From contig JABDIN010000036.1 of assembly GCA_013003715.1 (NCBI GenBank), forward strand, positions 62,001 to 126,000: a stretch of DNA of 64,000 nt. Direction: 5' to 3'. Position numbers and translations under genes: made by a program. This DNA is from Desulfobacteraceae bacterium. GTDB lineage: Bacteria > Desulfobacterota > Desulfobacteria > Desulfobacterales > Desulfosarcinaceae. Shown in pieces: positions 25,783 through 35,612 of the stretch. Numbering within the stretch: the stretch's first letter is position 1; the number at the start of each line of letters is the position of its first letter. The notes beneath the pieces were generated by a model. The model worked only from the letters and a program-made list of their open reading frames with translations, was not told the origin of the DNA and made no database searches.

Positions 25783-27327
25783 TTATTCTCTCAATTCATC
25801 AGACGTATGCGAATTCACCGGTAAGTTGATGCTGAACGTGGTTCCTTTTCCGGGTTCACTTACCACGCTGATATGTCCATTATGCTCACGGATAATACCG
25901 TAAGCCATGGAAAGACCCAATCCCACGCGTTTCCCCTCCTGTTTTGTAGAATAAAACGGCTCGAAAATGCGGGGCAGGTCCTCCGGTTTGATCCCGTGGC
26001 CGGAATCGGTAACGCTCAGTTTTACCGTGCAGCCGTCTTCTGAATTGCTGCCGGAGATGATCAGGTCACCCCCGTCGGGCATGGATTCAATGGCATTGAA
26101 AATCAGATTCATGATACATTGTTGGATCTGGGCATAATCACCCCACGCCGTAAAGTCTTTGTGCGGCAGGTCCAATGCGTAATTTACATTCCCGAGTTCA
26201 AGCTGGTGTTGAACGAGCATGATGACCGTTTTGACGACCGCTTTCATGTCAAAGGCCTTGGCCTCGACCGTTCGCTGGCGCGCAAAGGTAAGCAAGTTGT
26301 TGACAATACTACCGCATCGAAGGGCTTCATTCACGGATAGCTCGAGGTAACGTTCGAATTCCGCAATACCTTTATCGGGCATTCTGTCTTCTCGAATATA
26401 GGATAAAATCAATTTGTTGAAGGTCACTATACTGGAAATGGGATTATTGATTTCGTGACATACCGAGGCAACCAGACGGCCCAACGACGCCAGCCGGTCC
26501 TCGCGGACAAAAAGAGCCAGATCATCCTTGATGGCCTTTGTGCGCTGCTCGATCCGTTCGGAAAGATCCTGGGTCATATCGCGCACGGTCACCACAAACC
26601 GGACGATCTGTCCCAAATGGTTGGTGATGGGATAGGTGGTGACCTGGGTGATCTGTGATTCCCCATTTTCATCAAGGATTTCATGTACAGCCCTGGCGGT
26701 CCGTCCGGTCTCCAGGGTTTTCAACGTGGGACATATCCGGTCGCCGCAGGTGCATGGGGTTTCAGAGCTGTTCAATCTCCCATGGCAGCGCCGGCCAAGT
26801 ATTTCCTTTTTGTCTTTTCCGCCCGTTATCAATGCTGAATCATTGCAATTGATAATACGAAAATCACGGTCAATGACCATGACCCCATCGGGCGAAGCTT
26901 CCAGCAGGGCCGATGCAAAAGAGGTGACCATACTGATCTCGGCTTCACGGCGATCGGCTTTTTCGAAGAGTTTGGCGATATCAACCAGCAGCAAGGCGGC
27001 CGGACGATCGAGCACCCCGGTTTTTTTGCGCTTGTGCCGTATCAGGTTTTCCAGAATCCCCTGATCGCCCGTAAACTCAAGAATCAGATCCAGATTTTCC
27101 ATGGTAACGAGATCCAGATAATCGTCAAATACTTCCAGATTCATTTCACCGGCATATTTATAACAGGCGATGGATTTTGTTACGGCGGCAATGCCCACGA
27201 GGTTCAGGCGCAAGTGAGTGGGCTTGATGCCACCCAATATCTGCATGATTGAAACACAGCGTGACCCTCTGGCCACGATACCGACCCTGATTACCAGGTT
27301 TGATTCACTGTCGGTGGTCAAATGCAT
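25783..27327 (-). CDS. cytosolic PAS sensor histidine kinase with Rossmann-like N-terminus
   Basis: 514 residues from the ATG at 27327, which has GAGGTG five bases before it. No membrane segment. Residues ~10-100 read VIRVGIVARGSRCVSIMQIL and then EFTGDQGILENLI, like an NAD(P)-binding or ACT-like fold. A PAS domain follows (~140-270) with the cluster C(HGRLNSSETP)CTCGDRIC, which suits metal, Fe-S or redox sensing. The HisKA motif is VCHEINNPIS; the HATPase has NLIFNAIES, DSGHGI and GLGLSMAYGI. It sits directly upstream of its likely partner, the NtrC-type regulator. The signal is unknown, but intracellular redox or metabolite state is plausible. Confidence 0.85.
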   Translation of the reverse strand: MHLTTDSESNLVIRVGIVARGSRCVSIMQILGGIKPTHLRLNLVGIAAVTKSIACYKYAGEMNLEVFDDYLDLVTMENLDLILEFTGDQGILENLIRHKRKKTGVLDRPAALLLVDIAKLFEKADRREAEISMVTSFASALLEASPDGVMVIDRDFRIINCNDSALITGGKDKKEILGRRCHGRLNSSETPCTCGDRICPTLKTLETGRTARAVHEILDENGESQITQVTTYPITNHLGQIVRFVVTVRDMTQDLSERIEQRTKAIKDDLALFVREDRLASLGRLVASVCHEINNPISSIVTFNKLILSYIREDRMPDKGIAEFERYLELSVNEALRCGSIVNNLLTFARQRTVEAKAFDMKAVVKTVIMLVQHQLELGNVNYALDLPHKDFTAWGDYAQIQQCIMNLIFNAIESMPDGGDLIISGSNSEDGCTVKLSVTDSGHGIKPEDLPRIFEPFYSTKQEGKRVGLGLSMAYGIIREHNGHISVVSEPGKGTTFSINLPVNSHTSDELRE

Positions 27328-27698
27328 GGTCGTCACCTCAATGGAGTTATGCCAACTGGTGAAACGGGTATGCTGGTTTTTCTATTTTGACCGATACGGA
27401 TAAGAAATGCACCGGGTACACTGACAAGGGTAGGTAAAAGAAGCGGTCATGATATGCGGTTGAATCGGCTGGGAAATAGTCGGAATAGGGTGACTTGCTG
27501 CATGGTCATCAAACACAGAACGAAGGATTCGTGTATTTCACCGCTTTATCATTTGCACCGGTTCCGTTCCTGATGCGTTTTACATCATCCTACGGCAAGT
27601 CATTTACTGATGTCAAGACAAGGGGATAAGGGGTGATACCGGGCAATCGCAACTGATAGATAATCGATATGAAAAAGTTATTTGGCATGCGATGCCCT
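27328..27698. other. Intergenic region upstream of the histidine kinase
   Basis: This 370-base spacer separates the histidine kinase start from the FAH gene end, so it must hold the kinase promoter. No sigma-54 signature, operator cluster like that at 22.6 kb, or terminator was recognised. A weak TGATG...CATCA dyad lies near 27571-27587. Confidence 0.4.
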
Positions 27699-28415
27699 TT
27701 ATTCCGGTTTCTCTTGGATGACCGGATTCCTGAGAATGCCGATGTTTTCAATTTCAACTTCCACCACATCTCCGTGTTTTAACGGGCCGACACCGCTGGG
27801 GGTGCCGGTGGCGATAATATCGCCGGGCATGAGCGTGAAGTTTCGGGAAACAAAGGCAATGATTTCCGGGATGGGGAAAATCATGTGGCGGGTGTTTGAG
27901 GATTGTACCTTCCGGCCGTTTTTCCGGCAGACGATGTCCAGGTTTTGCGGGTCATCGATATCGTCGGACAATATCACGCAGGGACCAATTGGGCCGAAAG
28001 TGTCCAGGGATTTGCCCCGAAACCATCCGGAACGGTCATGGTTCTGCAGATTGCGCTGGCTCACGTCATTCATGCAGGTATAACCCAGTATCACATCCAT
28101 GGCCGAACTTTCCGGTACATGCTTGCACTGGTCTTTTATGATCAGGGCCAACTCGGCTTCGTGATCCACCCGTGGCTGTTCAAATGCATATGCGTTCAAG
28201 AATGCGGGAATGATGATGGGTTCGTCCGGACCGATGAGTACATTGGGTGTCTTGGGAAAGAGTACGGGTTCTTCCGGAACTTCGGTGGTAAACCCTTGAA
28301 CCTTTACCGATAGGCTTTCGGCGATATGATCCCGGTAATTCAACCCCAAGGCGATGATTTTCGTCGGGGTGATGGTATAGGTTTCACCGCTTCCTGATAC
28401 GGGTAATGTGACCAT
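27699..28415 (-). CDS. fumarylacetoacetate hydrolase family protein
   Basis: A 238-residue FAH-fold enzyme (start ATG 28415; AGGAAG upstream). Family signatures: GLNYRDHIAE, PVLFPKTPN, VDHEAELALII with the metal-binding Glu residues, GYTCMNDVSQRNLQ, and TGTPSGVGP near the end. Members cleave or decarboxylate beta-diketo acids and related compounds. It lies 27 bases after the PfaA-like gene, so the two are probably co-transcribed. An editing or product-trimming role for the synthase is possible, but this is inference. Confidence 0.88.
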   Translation of the reverse strand: MVTLPVSGSGETYTITPTKIIALGLNYRDHIAESLSVKVQGFTTEVPEEPVLFPKTPNVLIGPDEPIIIPAFLNAYAFEQPRVDHEAELALIIKDQCKHVPESSAMDVILGYTCMNDVSQRNLQNHDRSGWFRGKSLDTFGPIGPCVILSDDIDDPQNLDIVCRKNGRKVQSSNTRHMIFPIPEIIAFVSRNFTLMPGDIIATGTPSGVGPLKHGDVVEVEIENIGILRNPVIQEKPE

Positions 28416-28442
28416 TGTCAATTCTTCCTGCCGTGCGCCGGA

Positions 28443-31400
28443 TCATGCCGCCTTGCTGCGTTCTGGTTTAAACGCCGCGTAAAGGGAGGCATCCATCACG
28501 GCCTCATATCCAGTCATTTGCGCAATGACCTGCAGGTTCCTGTCCAGGAACGTGAAATTTCCGGTCATTTTGTGCGCTGCGGTCCCTGTCACTTCCAAAA
28601 CAGCCGTTACCGGTTCGGAGGGGAATTGGCTCCTGTATTGCCGGTAGGAGGCGGCATAACTGGGAAGGGAAACCATCCCCTTATGCTCATAGCACCAGAC
28701 GCTGGCCATCTGGAATGCCGCATCCAATATCAGGGGATCGCCGATCCAGCGGCTTCGCAAGGGAGATCGCATCCACACTTCCGGTGATGGTGCAGGCAGC
28801 AGGCGGGCGGTGAGCCCGGATTCGGTGCAGGAGAGGACTTCCTGAATACCTTTCAAGGGATCTTTATGGAACAAGACCTTTTCGTAAATATCCGGTACGT
28901 TCATAGGCGTCCTGTTGCCGTTTTCAGGAATTACGCCGGTAAAAACCGGGGGTTCCGGCAGGGTTTCAGATAGAACCGCTTTGGCGCGCGAGTGAACCAT
29001 TTCACCGTCATTGCCGTTGCCGTTCTGAATTTCCACCCAGACCTCCCAGGCATCCTCACACTTTGACGCCTTGCCGGTGAGCATGCGGATGGTTTTTTTG
29101 TCTTCATCTAATTTGATGCCGTTCAGCAGCCGCATGTCGTCGATTCCCCTGAGCATCAGTCCGGGATTTTCATGGAGAGCGCTCTGACCCAGCCATTCAG
29201 TGAGGAGGGCAAACGGTACCACGGGTTTGCCATCCAATTGATGGGCTTCAAGGATTGGGTATTCCCTCAAGTCAATGTGCCGTTCCTGAAACAGGGACAG
29301 GGGGCTTCCCGTGTTCTCTTTGTCGGCCAACACATGCAAGGATGCCGATGTGGTGCGGAGCCGGCCGGTCATCATATTCCCGACGACGACCTCCACGGAT
29401 CCGCTATCCGGCGCGCAGGACATTTCCATGACCATGTGTTTTGCGCCGGCATCGACATTGATCAATGATATGTCATTCTTTTCGAATTCACGTTTCAAGG
29501 CAGGTGAAACCATGCCGCCGTCCCAAGGTCCCCAATTTATGGAGACCACACGGCAATCCGGGCGCAGGGATGCTTCCCGGAGCGCCGTTTTGTTGAGGAT
29601 CTCATTGGCCATGGCATAATCGGCCTGGCCCTTGTTGCCCATACGGGCGCTTACGGATGAAAAGAGTACGATATGGCTGAGTGCATCGGATGCCACGGCT
29701 TGGAGGAGGGTGGAGAGACCGTCAACCTTCGTGGATAACACGCGTTGGAACTGGTCGTCGGTTTTTTCAACGATGAGCCGGTCTTCGAGCACACCGGCGC
29801 CGTGAATCAGCGCCCGCACCGGGCCGTGTTCAGCACGGACGGTCTCGAGAATCTGCGTAACGGCCTCCTGCTGCCGGATATCCACCGAATGGTAATGGGC
29901 TTTAGCACCGGCTTCGCGCAAATCATTCAGGGTGTTCCGGATCTGGCGATTTGCCAGATGACCGCTGAAAACCGACTCCAATTGTTTGGGTGATATTTTC
30001 GTGTCGGGAAATTGGTTTCGCAGGATCGCCGATTTCATGTCGGCTTCCCCGGATATGCCATTCAGCCAGATCGGTTCAGTGGCTGGTTCGGGTGATCGGC
30101 CCAGCAGTATGAATGTTACCGGAGCGGCTTTGGACAAGGCCGAAATCGAAGCTGCCGTAACACCGCGGGCACCGCCGGATACCACCACGACATCTCCTGC
30201 TCCCAGATCCAGGTCTCCGTCAGGCACTGGCGCGGTTGTAAGCGATAAGGCAATGCGGTGGTCTTTGCCCAGGCCGATTTCCACGGACCCGTTTTTATGT
30301 GCATGGACGATTTCCCGGATAATCGCCCGACCCACGGCTTTGTCATCCCCCCATTGAGGGTCGATGTCCAATGCCCGGCAAATCACCTTTTGCCATTCGA
30401 TGTCGGCGGTTTTGGTTAGTCCGGCAAGAGCACCTTGCTCCGGATGATCAATTGTACACCCGGGTTTACTTTCGGAGAATCCGAAGGATCCGTCCATGCG
30501 GCTGATGGTGAGGAAAAAAGTGGGTGCATTCTCAGCCGCACCATTTAAATCCGGTCCGAAATGACGAGCCACCTGAAATGCCCGCAGGGCATCCACACCT
30601 GGCAATACCATCACGCCGGCGATTTCCGCCGGATGAACGTCCGGAAGGGGATGATCAACTTCGATGCATTGCACGGGGTATCCATCTGCTTCAAAGGCGG
30701 CGCACAGGGACCGGTCAAAACCGGTGCCGTCTCCGACGATCAGCGTTTTCCGGGTCTTATCGAGAATCCCCATCTCTGCCGTCTCCAGAGGGGACATCAC
30801 CGGTGTGACCATCCGGCGTTCAGGATGTATTATGGATTCGGACGCTATTTCAGCAACATCATCACGGGCACCCGCGGCGATGGCTGCTGCCGGCACCGCG
30901 GTCGTATCCTGTTGTGAAGCCGGTTCGCCGGCCGATAGGAACTCGACGATCTGGCCCAGTGTTTTCAGGGTACCCATCATATCCGGGGTTACCTGAGGCA
31001 GCCCGGGCATTCTCTCTTCGAGGGTGGACAGAATTTCCACCCGTTTGATGGAATCGATGCCCAGGTCCGCTTCAATGTCCATCCCGGTATCCAGCATATC
31101 CGCGGGATAGCCGGTGAGTTCGCTGACGATGTGAACCAGCGTGTCCCGGATTTTGGTATCCGGTATCGGGTTCGGCATCGACGCCGGTACCTGGGGCTGC
31201 GCCGCCTGTGGTGCCGGAGCTGCCTGATGGCTGCCGGTACTCAGATAGGCCACGATCTGGCCCAGTGTTTTTAATGTCCCCATCATATCCGGGGTTACCT
31301 GGGGCAGCCCGGGCATTCTCTCTTCGAGGGTGGACAGTATTTCCACTCGTTTGATGGAATCGATGCCCAGGTCCGCTTCGATATCCATCCCGGTATCCAG

Positions 31401-34400
31401 CATTTCCGCGGGATAACCGGTGAGTTCGCTGACAATATCGAGCAGCACCGGTTCGATGGGTGATGAAGGTGCCTGGGATGCGGGGGCAGGTGTATCCACG
31501 GAAACGGTTTCCGCCGGGGGATTTTCAGGCGCCGGATCGCTCACCACGGCCACCGGTTCCTGATATTCAGACATCTGTCGAACGGCAGGCGCTTGTGTCC
31601 GGGGGGCACCCTGAAGACCATCGACCGGCGGAACAGGTTGGATTACCGGGGGCGCGGGAAGGTGTTCGCCAAGATCCAGCCCCAGGGTGGCTGCCGCCAA
31701 TTGCTGGGTGCTGCGCATCATTTCCTGCAAGGTACGGTTGGCCTGCGTCTGGGTATCCAGGAATTTCTGATGGGCAAGTGCGGTTTGTTGCTGCAGTGCC
31801 TGCATGGATTGGAGTCCCTGTTGCACCACGGCGAGGGTTTCACTGATATGGGTTGATTTTTTCTTGTCGTCTATTGTCATCGAAGCGGCTCTTAAGGTGT
31901 TTGTCTTTGGTGATGGTCGATTGTTGCTGGTTTGGGGGCTTATTTCCACCCCCTGCAATGGAATTTTGCTGTTTTCCGGTTCTTGGCGGCTTGCCCCGGA
32001 TTTTTTTTCCGATGCAGCGCGGGTTTCCTTCACCCGTTTGGGATCGATATAATTGGCACCGGTCATGGGCACCCTCATTTTAGGTTCGCTGCTAGCACGT
32101 GGCGCATCCTCCCATTGTGACAGGTCGACGTGGTGGCCGAAGGCTGCCAAGCGGCAAAGCACGGCGGCGAGATCTGCGACCCCGCTGTTTTTTCCCGCCG
32201 AGGCATCCACCGCCATAACCGCGTGTGGTTTATGGTCCAATATCGATCGAACAAGTCCGGTGAGAACCGGCTTCGGCCCCACTTCCACAAATGTTCGAAT
32301 GTCTTCCGAATACAGGTTTTCAATCTGCTCCTGAAACCGGACGGGATTGACAAGCTGATCCGCCAGAAGAGATTTGGCTGCCTTTGGGTCATCCGGATAC
32401 CTGGATGCCGTCAGGTTGGCTTGCACCGGGACACTGCCGGGGGTCATGTGCACATTCCCGACAATGTCGGCAAATGGTTTGTGCGCGCTCCGGACCATCG
32501 GGCTGTGAAATGCCGCCGCCACCGGCAGTTTGATGTATCGCAGATTTTTTGTCTTGCACAGGGACATGGCAGCTTCAATGCCGCCGGTGGATCCTGAAAG
32601 CACACCTTGTTCCGGACCATTGCGATTGGCCACCATCACACCGTTGTCCAAGGTCTTTACCAGATTGTCCAATACCGTCAGCGGCGCCTTTACCGCCAAC
32701 ATGGTTCCCGGATCGCGGTCGTCTGTTTTGCCGGCGGCGGCCATGAGCCGTCCCCGTTGGACGGACAGGTCGAAAAAGGTGCCGTCATCCATCCATCCCG
32801 CACTGCGAAGTGCTGTCAATTCGCCGTAGCTGTGTCCCAATACCGCGTCCGGTGATATGCCGAATCTTTCCAGAATCCGAAAATACGCCAGGCTGACCGC
32901 TCCGATGGCCGGTTGGGCCGTATCCGTGCGTCGTAACCCGTCCTCCTGAATCCGGCTTTCGTGCGGTGAAGATGCGGGGCAGGGGAAAATGGCATCGCTG
33001 AGCAGCCTGTCCTTATCATAGTATTCATTGGCGGTTTCAATGGCACCAAATGCCTCGGGAAACATGCAGGCAAGGTCCAGCCCCATATTCACGTATTGGC
33101 TGCCCTGGCCGGGAAACATACAGGCGATCCGCCCCGGTTCATTGCCGCTGCCGAAGAAGATCTCCGCATCCGACCCACCCTTGTTATCCGGGTCGTTCTG
33201 CAACAGGGCCTTCGCCGCCTCGGTTTTCCGGAGCCACTCCCGTCGGTCGTGGGCATTGCGAACAACCATGAGCAAACGGTATTGCGCGCCGGTGTTGAAG
33301 TGTTTCCGGGATGTGGCCGCAACCACCGGTAATTTCTCTATTGAGGTAACGGTGATTTCATCAGCCAAACTATTGAGTGAGGCTGACAATGAATTATGAT
33401 CACGGGCACCAAGGGCGATGATCTCGACACTGCCGTCCCAGGAAACCTGTTGCTTTTGGGGATGGTATTCTTCGATGGCCACATGGTAATTGCTGCCACC
33501 GAATCCGAATGCGCTGATGCCGGCGCGCCTCGGATGGCCGTTTCGGCTGAACCATGGGCGTTTCCGCGTATTCAAGTAAAACGGGCTATCCGGGATGTTC
33601 AATTTATCGTCCGGTGTATCGGCTTTCAAGGTTGGGGGCAGAACTTTATGATGAATGCCAAGAGCGGCTTTTATGAGGCCGGCCGACCCGGCAGCCGCCT
33701 TGGCATGGCCTATCATGGATTTTACAGAACCCAAAGCGCGGCGATGCCCGTTGGATCCGTTTGTTGCAAAGACCCTTGTCAAGGCCTGAAATTCCACCTG
33801 ATCGCCCACACGGGTGCCGGTACCGTGGGCTTCCACTAGGTCCACCGTGGAGGGATCGTACCCGGCGGTGGCGTAGCTGTGACGCAAGGCACGTTCCTGG
33901 CCATCGGGCAGGGGGGCGTAAATGCTTTGGGATTTACCATCGCTGGAGGAACCGATGCCGCGAATGACGGCATATATCCGATCGCCGTCTTTCTCGGCAT
34001 CGGACAGGCGCTTGAGTACCATCAATCCCACACCTTCGCCCAGAACGGTACCGTCCGCCTCTTTGGAAAACGGGCGGATGTCACCGGTGGGGGACAATAT
34101 GGCGGTTTTTGAAAAACACATGTGCATGAAGATATCGTTGAGCGTGTCCACGCCGCCGGTAACCACCATATGGCTGCGGTTGGCTGAAAGCTCAAGTATG
34201 GCGAGATTGATCGCGCTCATGGAACTGGCGCAGGCGGCATCCACTACACAATTGGTGCCGCGAAGGTCCAAACGATTGCAGATCCGGCCGGCAACGACAT
34301 TGCCGAGAAGTCCTGGGAATGAATTCTCCTGCCAGGGTACATAGGTTTCTGCAATGCCTTGAACGATTTCTTCGGTCTTTTCAGGCTGAATACCGGCATC

Positions 34401-34871
34401 CTCCAGGGCTTTACGCCATTTCGGATGTCCCAGTCGCGAGCTCAGGGGGATCACAAGTTCCTGAGTGCCGGTAACACCGAGAATTACACTGGTGCGATCC
34501 CTGTCAAATTCGCGTCCACTGCCATATCCCGCATCTTCCAGGGCGTGTTTGGCGGCCAGCAGGCCCAACAGTTGTGAAGTATCCGTGGCTTCCAGCGCGT
34601 TGGGCGGAATGCCGAATTCCGTGGGATCAAAATCAACCGGCGATAAATACCCGCCCCGGTTGCAATAAATGTGATCCGGGCGTTTGGGGTCTCGATCAAA
34701 GTAGTCATTCAGGTGATCATGGGTTCCGGGCGGGTCCGTGATACCGTCGATCCCGTTTAGCAATAATCGCCAATAGCTTTTAAGATCGGATGATTTGGCA
34801 AAAAAGCATCCCATCCCCACGATCGCTATGGGAGCTATGGACCCCTTGTTTTCGTAAGATACTGTTTTCAA
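28443..34871 (-). CDS. PfaA-like synthase, KS-AT-ACP-ACP-KR-DH
   Basis: A 2142-residue type I synthase of the PUFA/PfaA group. KS, residues ~12-470: C214 in DAACASS, H349 in EAHGTGT and H389 in GHAKAAAG, an intact condensing triad. AT, ~580-900: S681 in GHSYGE, of malonyl type. Two ACPs with phosphopantetheine serines S1172 and S1274 in LGIDSIKR. KR, ~1545-1830: SGGARGVTA and FSSVSARMGNKGQADYA. A PS-DH-like double hotdog at the end: H1877-X3-G-X4-P and D2050. No enoyl reductase is inside; PfaD-like 35613-37256 probably supplies it. PfaB, PfaC and a PPTase are absent from the window. The product is unknown: a polyunsaturated, hydroxylated or polyketide-like acyl chain. Confidence 0.93.
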   Translation of the reverse strand: MKTVSYENKGSIAPIAIVGMGCFFAKSSDLKSYWRLLLNGIDGITDPPGTHDHLNDYFDRDPKRPDHIYCNRGGYLSPVDFDPTEFGIPPNALEATDTSQLLGLLAAKHALEDAGYGSGREFDRDRTSVILGVTGTQELVIPLSSRLGHPKWRKALEDAGIQPEKTEEIVQGIAETYVPWQENSFPGLLGNVVAGRICNRLDLRGTNCVVDAACASSMSAINLAILELSANRSHMVVTGGVDTLNDIFMHMCFSKTAILSPTGDIRPFSKEADGTVLGEGVGLMVLKRLSDAEKDGDRIYAVIRGIGSSSDGKSQSIYAPLPDGQERALRHSYATAGYDPSTVDLVEAHGTGTRVGDQVEFQALTRVFATNGSNGHRRALGSVKSMIGHAKAAAGSAGLIKAALGIHHKVLPPTLKADTPDDKLNIPDSPFYLNTRKRPWFSRNGHPRRAGISAFGFGGSNYHVAIEEYHPQKQQVSWDGSVEIIALGARDHNSLSASLNSLADEITVTSIEKLPVVAATSRKHFNTGAQYRLLMVVRNAHDRREWLRKTEAAKALLQNDPDNKGGSDAEIFFGSGNEPGRIACMFPGQGSQYVNMGLDLACMFPEAFGAIETANEYYDKDRLLSDAIFPCPASSPHESRIQEDGLRRTDTAQPAIGAVSLAYFRILERFGISPDAVLGHSYGELTALRSAGWMDDGTFFDLSVQRGRLMAAAGKTDDRDPGTMLAVKAPLTVLDNLVKTLDNGVMVANRNGPEQGVLSGSTGGIEAAMSLCKTKNLRYIKLPVAAAFHSPMVRSAHKPFADIVGNVHMTPGSVPVQANLTASRYPDDPKAAKSLLADQLVNPVRFQEQIENLYSEDIRTFVEVGPKPVLTGLVRSILDHKPHAVMAVDASAGKNSGVADLAAVLCRLAAFGHHVDLSQWEDAPRASSEPKMRVPMTGANYIDPKRVKETRAASEKKSGASRQEPENSKIPLQGVEISPQTSNNRPSPKTNTLRAASMTIDDKKKSTHISETLAVVQQGLQSMQALQQQTALAHQKFLDTQTQANRTLQEMMRSTQQLAAATLGLDLGEHLPAPPVIQPVPPVDGLQGAPRTQAPAVRQMSEYQEPVAVVSDPAPENPPAETVSVDTPAPASQAPSSPIEPVLLDIVSELTGYPAEMLDTGMDIEADLGIDSIKRVEILSTLEERMPGLPQVTPDMMGTLKTLGQIVAYLSTGSHQAAPAPQAAQPQVPASMPNPIPDTKIRDTLVHIVSELTGYPADMLDTGMDIEADLGIDSIKRVEILSTLEERMPGLPQVTPDMMGTLKTLGQIVEFLSAGEPASQQDTTAVPAAAIAAGARDDVAEIASESIIHPERRMVTPVMSPLETAEMGILDKTRKTLIVGDGTGFDRSLCAAFEADGYPVQCIEVDHPLPDVHPAEIAGVMVLPGVDALRAFQVARHFGPDLNGAAENAPTFFLTISRMDGSFGFSESKPGCTIDHPEQGALAGLTKTADIEWQKVICRALDIDPQWGDDKAVGRAIIREIVHAHKNGSVEIGLGKDHRIALSLTTAPVPDGDLDLGAGDVVVVSGGARGVTAASISALSKAAPVTFILLGRSPEPATEPIWLNGISGEADMKSAILRNQFPDTKISPKQLESVFSGHLANRQIRNTLNDLREAGAKAHYHSVDIRQQEAVTQILETVRAEHGPVRALIHGAGVLEDRLIVEKTDDQFQRVLSTKVDGLSTLLQAVASDALSHIVLFSSVSARMGNKGQADYAMANEILNKTALREASLRPDCRVVSINWGPWDGGMVSPALKREFEKNDISLINVDAGAKHMVMEMSCAPDSGSVEVVVGNMMTGRLRTTSASLHVLADKENTGSPLSLFQERHIDLREYPILEAHQLDGKPVVPFALLTEWLGQSALHENPGLMLRGIDDMRLLNGIKLDEDKKTIRMLTGKASKCEDAWEVWVEIQNGNGNDGEMVHSRAKAVLSETLPEPPVFTGVIPENGNRTPMNVPDIYEKVLFHKDPLKGIQEVLSCTESGLTARLLPAPSPEVWMRSPLRSRWIGDPLILDAAFQMASVWCYEHKGMVSLPSYAASYRQYRSQFPSEPVTAVLEVTGTAAHKMTGNFTFLDRNLQVIAQMTGYEAVMDASLYAAFKPERSKAA
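30946..31433. repeat. Near-identical tandem ACP repeats in the PfaA-like gene
   Basis: Two ~182-base units, 30946-31127 and 31252-31433, are offset by 306 bases and differ at only about a dozen positions by eye. They encode the two ACP domains. The linkers between them, rich in Pro, Ala and Gln, are not conserved. Such similarity points to recent duplication or gene conversion. Confidence 0.8.
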
Positions 34872-34950
34872 ATGTAATACCTATTTTAACACGTATGTAT
34901 ATTTATGATTAAGATATAACAATACTGCATAAGCTATTGATTTTCAAGTA

Positions 34951-34980
34951 TTGACCAAAAATAATTAGATGTGATATTGG
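34951..34980 (+). promoter_or_regulatory. Candidate sigma-70-type promoter for the divergent regulator
   Basis: TTGACC at 34951-34956 is followed by an 18-base spacer and TATTGG at 34975-34980. It lies just upstream of the HTH gene in an AT-rich 134-base divergent spacer shared with the PfaA-like gene. The -10 match is weak. Confidence 0.35.
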
Positions 34981-35005
34981 TATATCAACTTATCAAGGAG
35001 TGATT

Positions 35006-35578
35006 TTGATTAAATTCTACACTAATCGTGAATTGGCGGCATTTTTAGATATAAATCTTGCCAAGTGGAAAAGATGGTCCAGGGAATTTTTACCACCGGA
35101 TCCATTGGGAGGATTACAATCAGGTTATGCGCGCCAATACAGCAGTAAAGACGCATTCAAAGTCTTTCTGGGTGGGTACATGGTGTCGGAAATGAAATTG
35201 GCCGTTGCGGAAGCGCGGCGGATTCTGGCGGATTTGGGCAGTTGGTTGAAGGACAATGGTTTCTATGAATTGAGAGCCAACGGGAAAACAGAAACGGTCT
35301 CCGATAACAATCCGGTGAAGGAATATACCATCAGAGTATGTCCGGTGGAAGGTGATCCGATAAAACCGCCATTGTTTTTATACCGTATCGACGGGCTTAT
35401 GGAACGGACACGGATCGACCACGGGGGACTTTCCGCGGTCAAATATATTTTTTTTGAAACATGGTTGGGTTATGAAACGGACCGTAAAGCGGTTGAATCG
35501 AACATCTCGGACAAGCGGATCCCCATCACCCGCCTGAAAGATCATTTTTTGGATAAGATCGGCATTAAAATTATGTGA
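35006..35578 (+). CDS. MerR-like HTH protein, putative regulator of the Pfa-like genes
   Basis: A 190-residue protein. I start at TTG 35006, five bases after AAGGAG; a GTG at 35000 overlaps the ribosome site. The N-terminus YTNRELAAFLDINLAKWKRW and later YARQYSSKDAFKVFLGGYM resemble the MerR-type winged helix. The rest (~80-190) is an uncharacterised ligand-binding-like region. It is transcribed away from the PfaA-like gene and toward the PfaD-like gene. Regulation of these synthase genes is inferred from position only. Confidence 0.7.
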   Translation: MIKFYTNRELAAFLDINLAKWKRWSREFLPPDPLGGLQSGYARQYSSKDAFKVFLGGYMVSEMKLAVAEARRILADLGSWLKDNGFYELRANGKTETVSDNNPVKEYTIRVCPVEGDPIKPPLFLYRIDGLMERTRIDHGGLSAVKYIFFETWLGYETDRKAVESNISDKRIPITRLKDHFLDKIGIKIM

Positions 35579-35612
35579 GCGATGTGTATACAGTTTTTTT
35601 TGATTATCGCCG

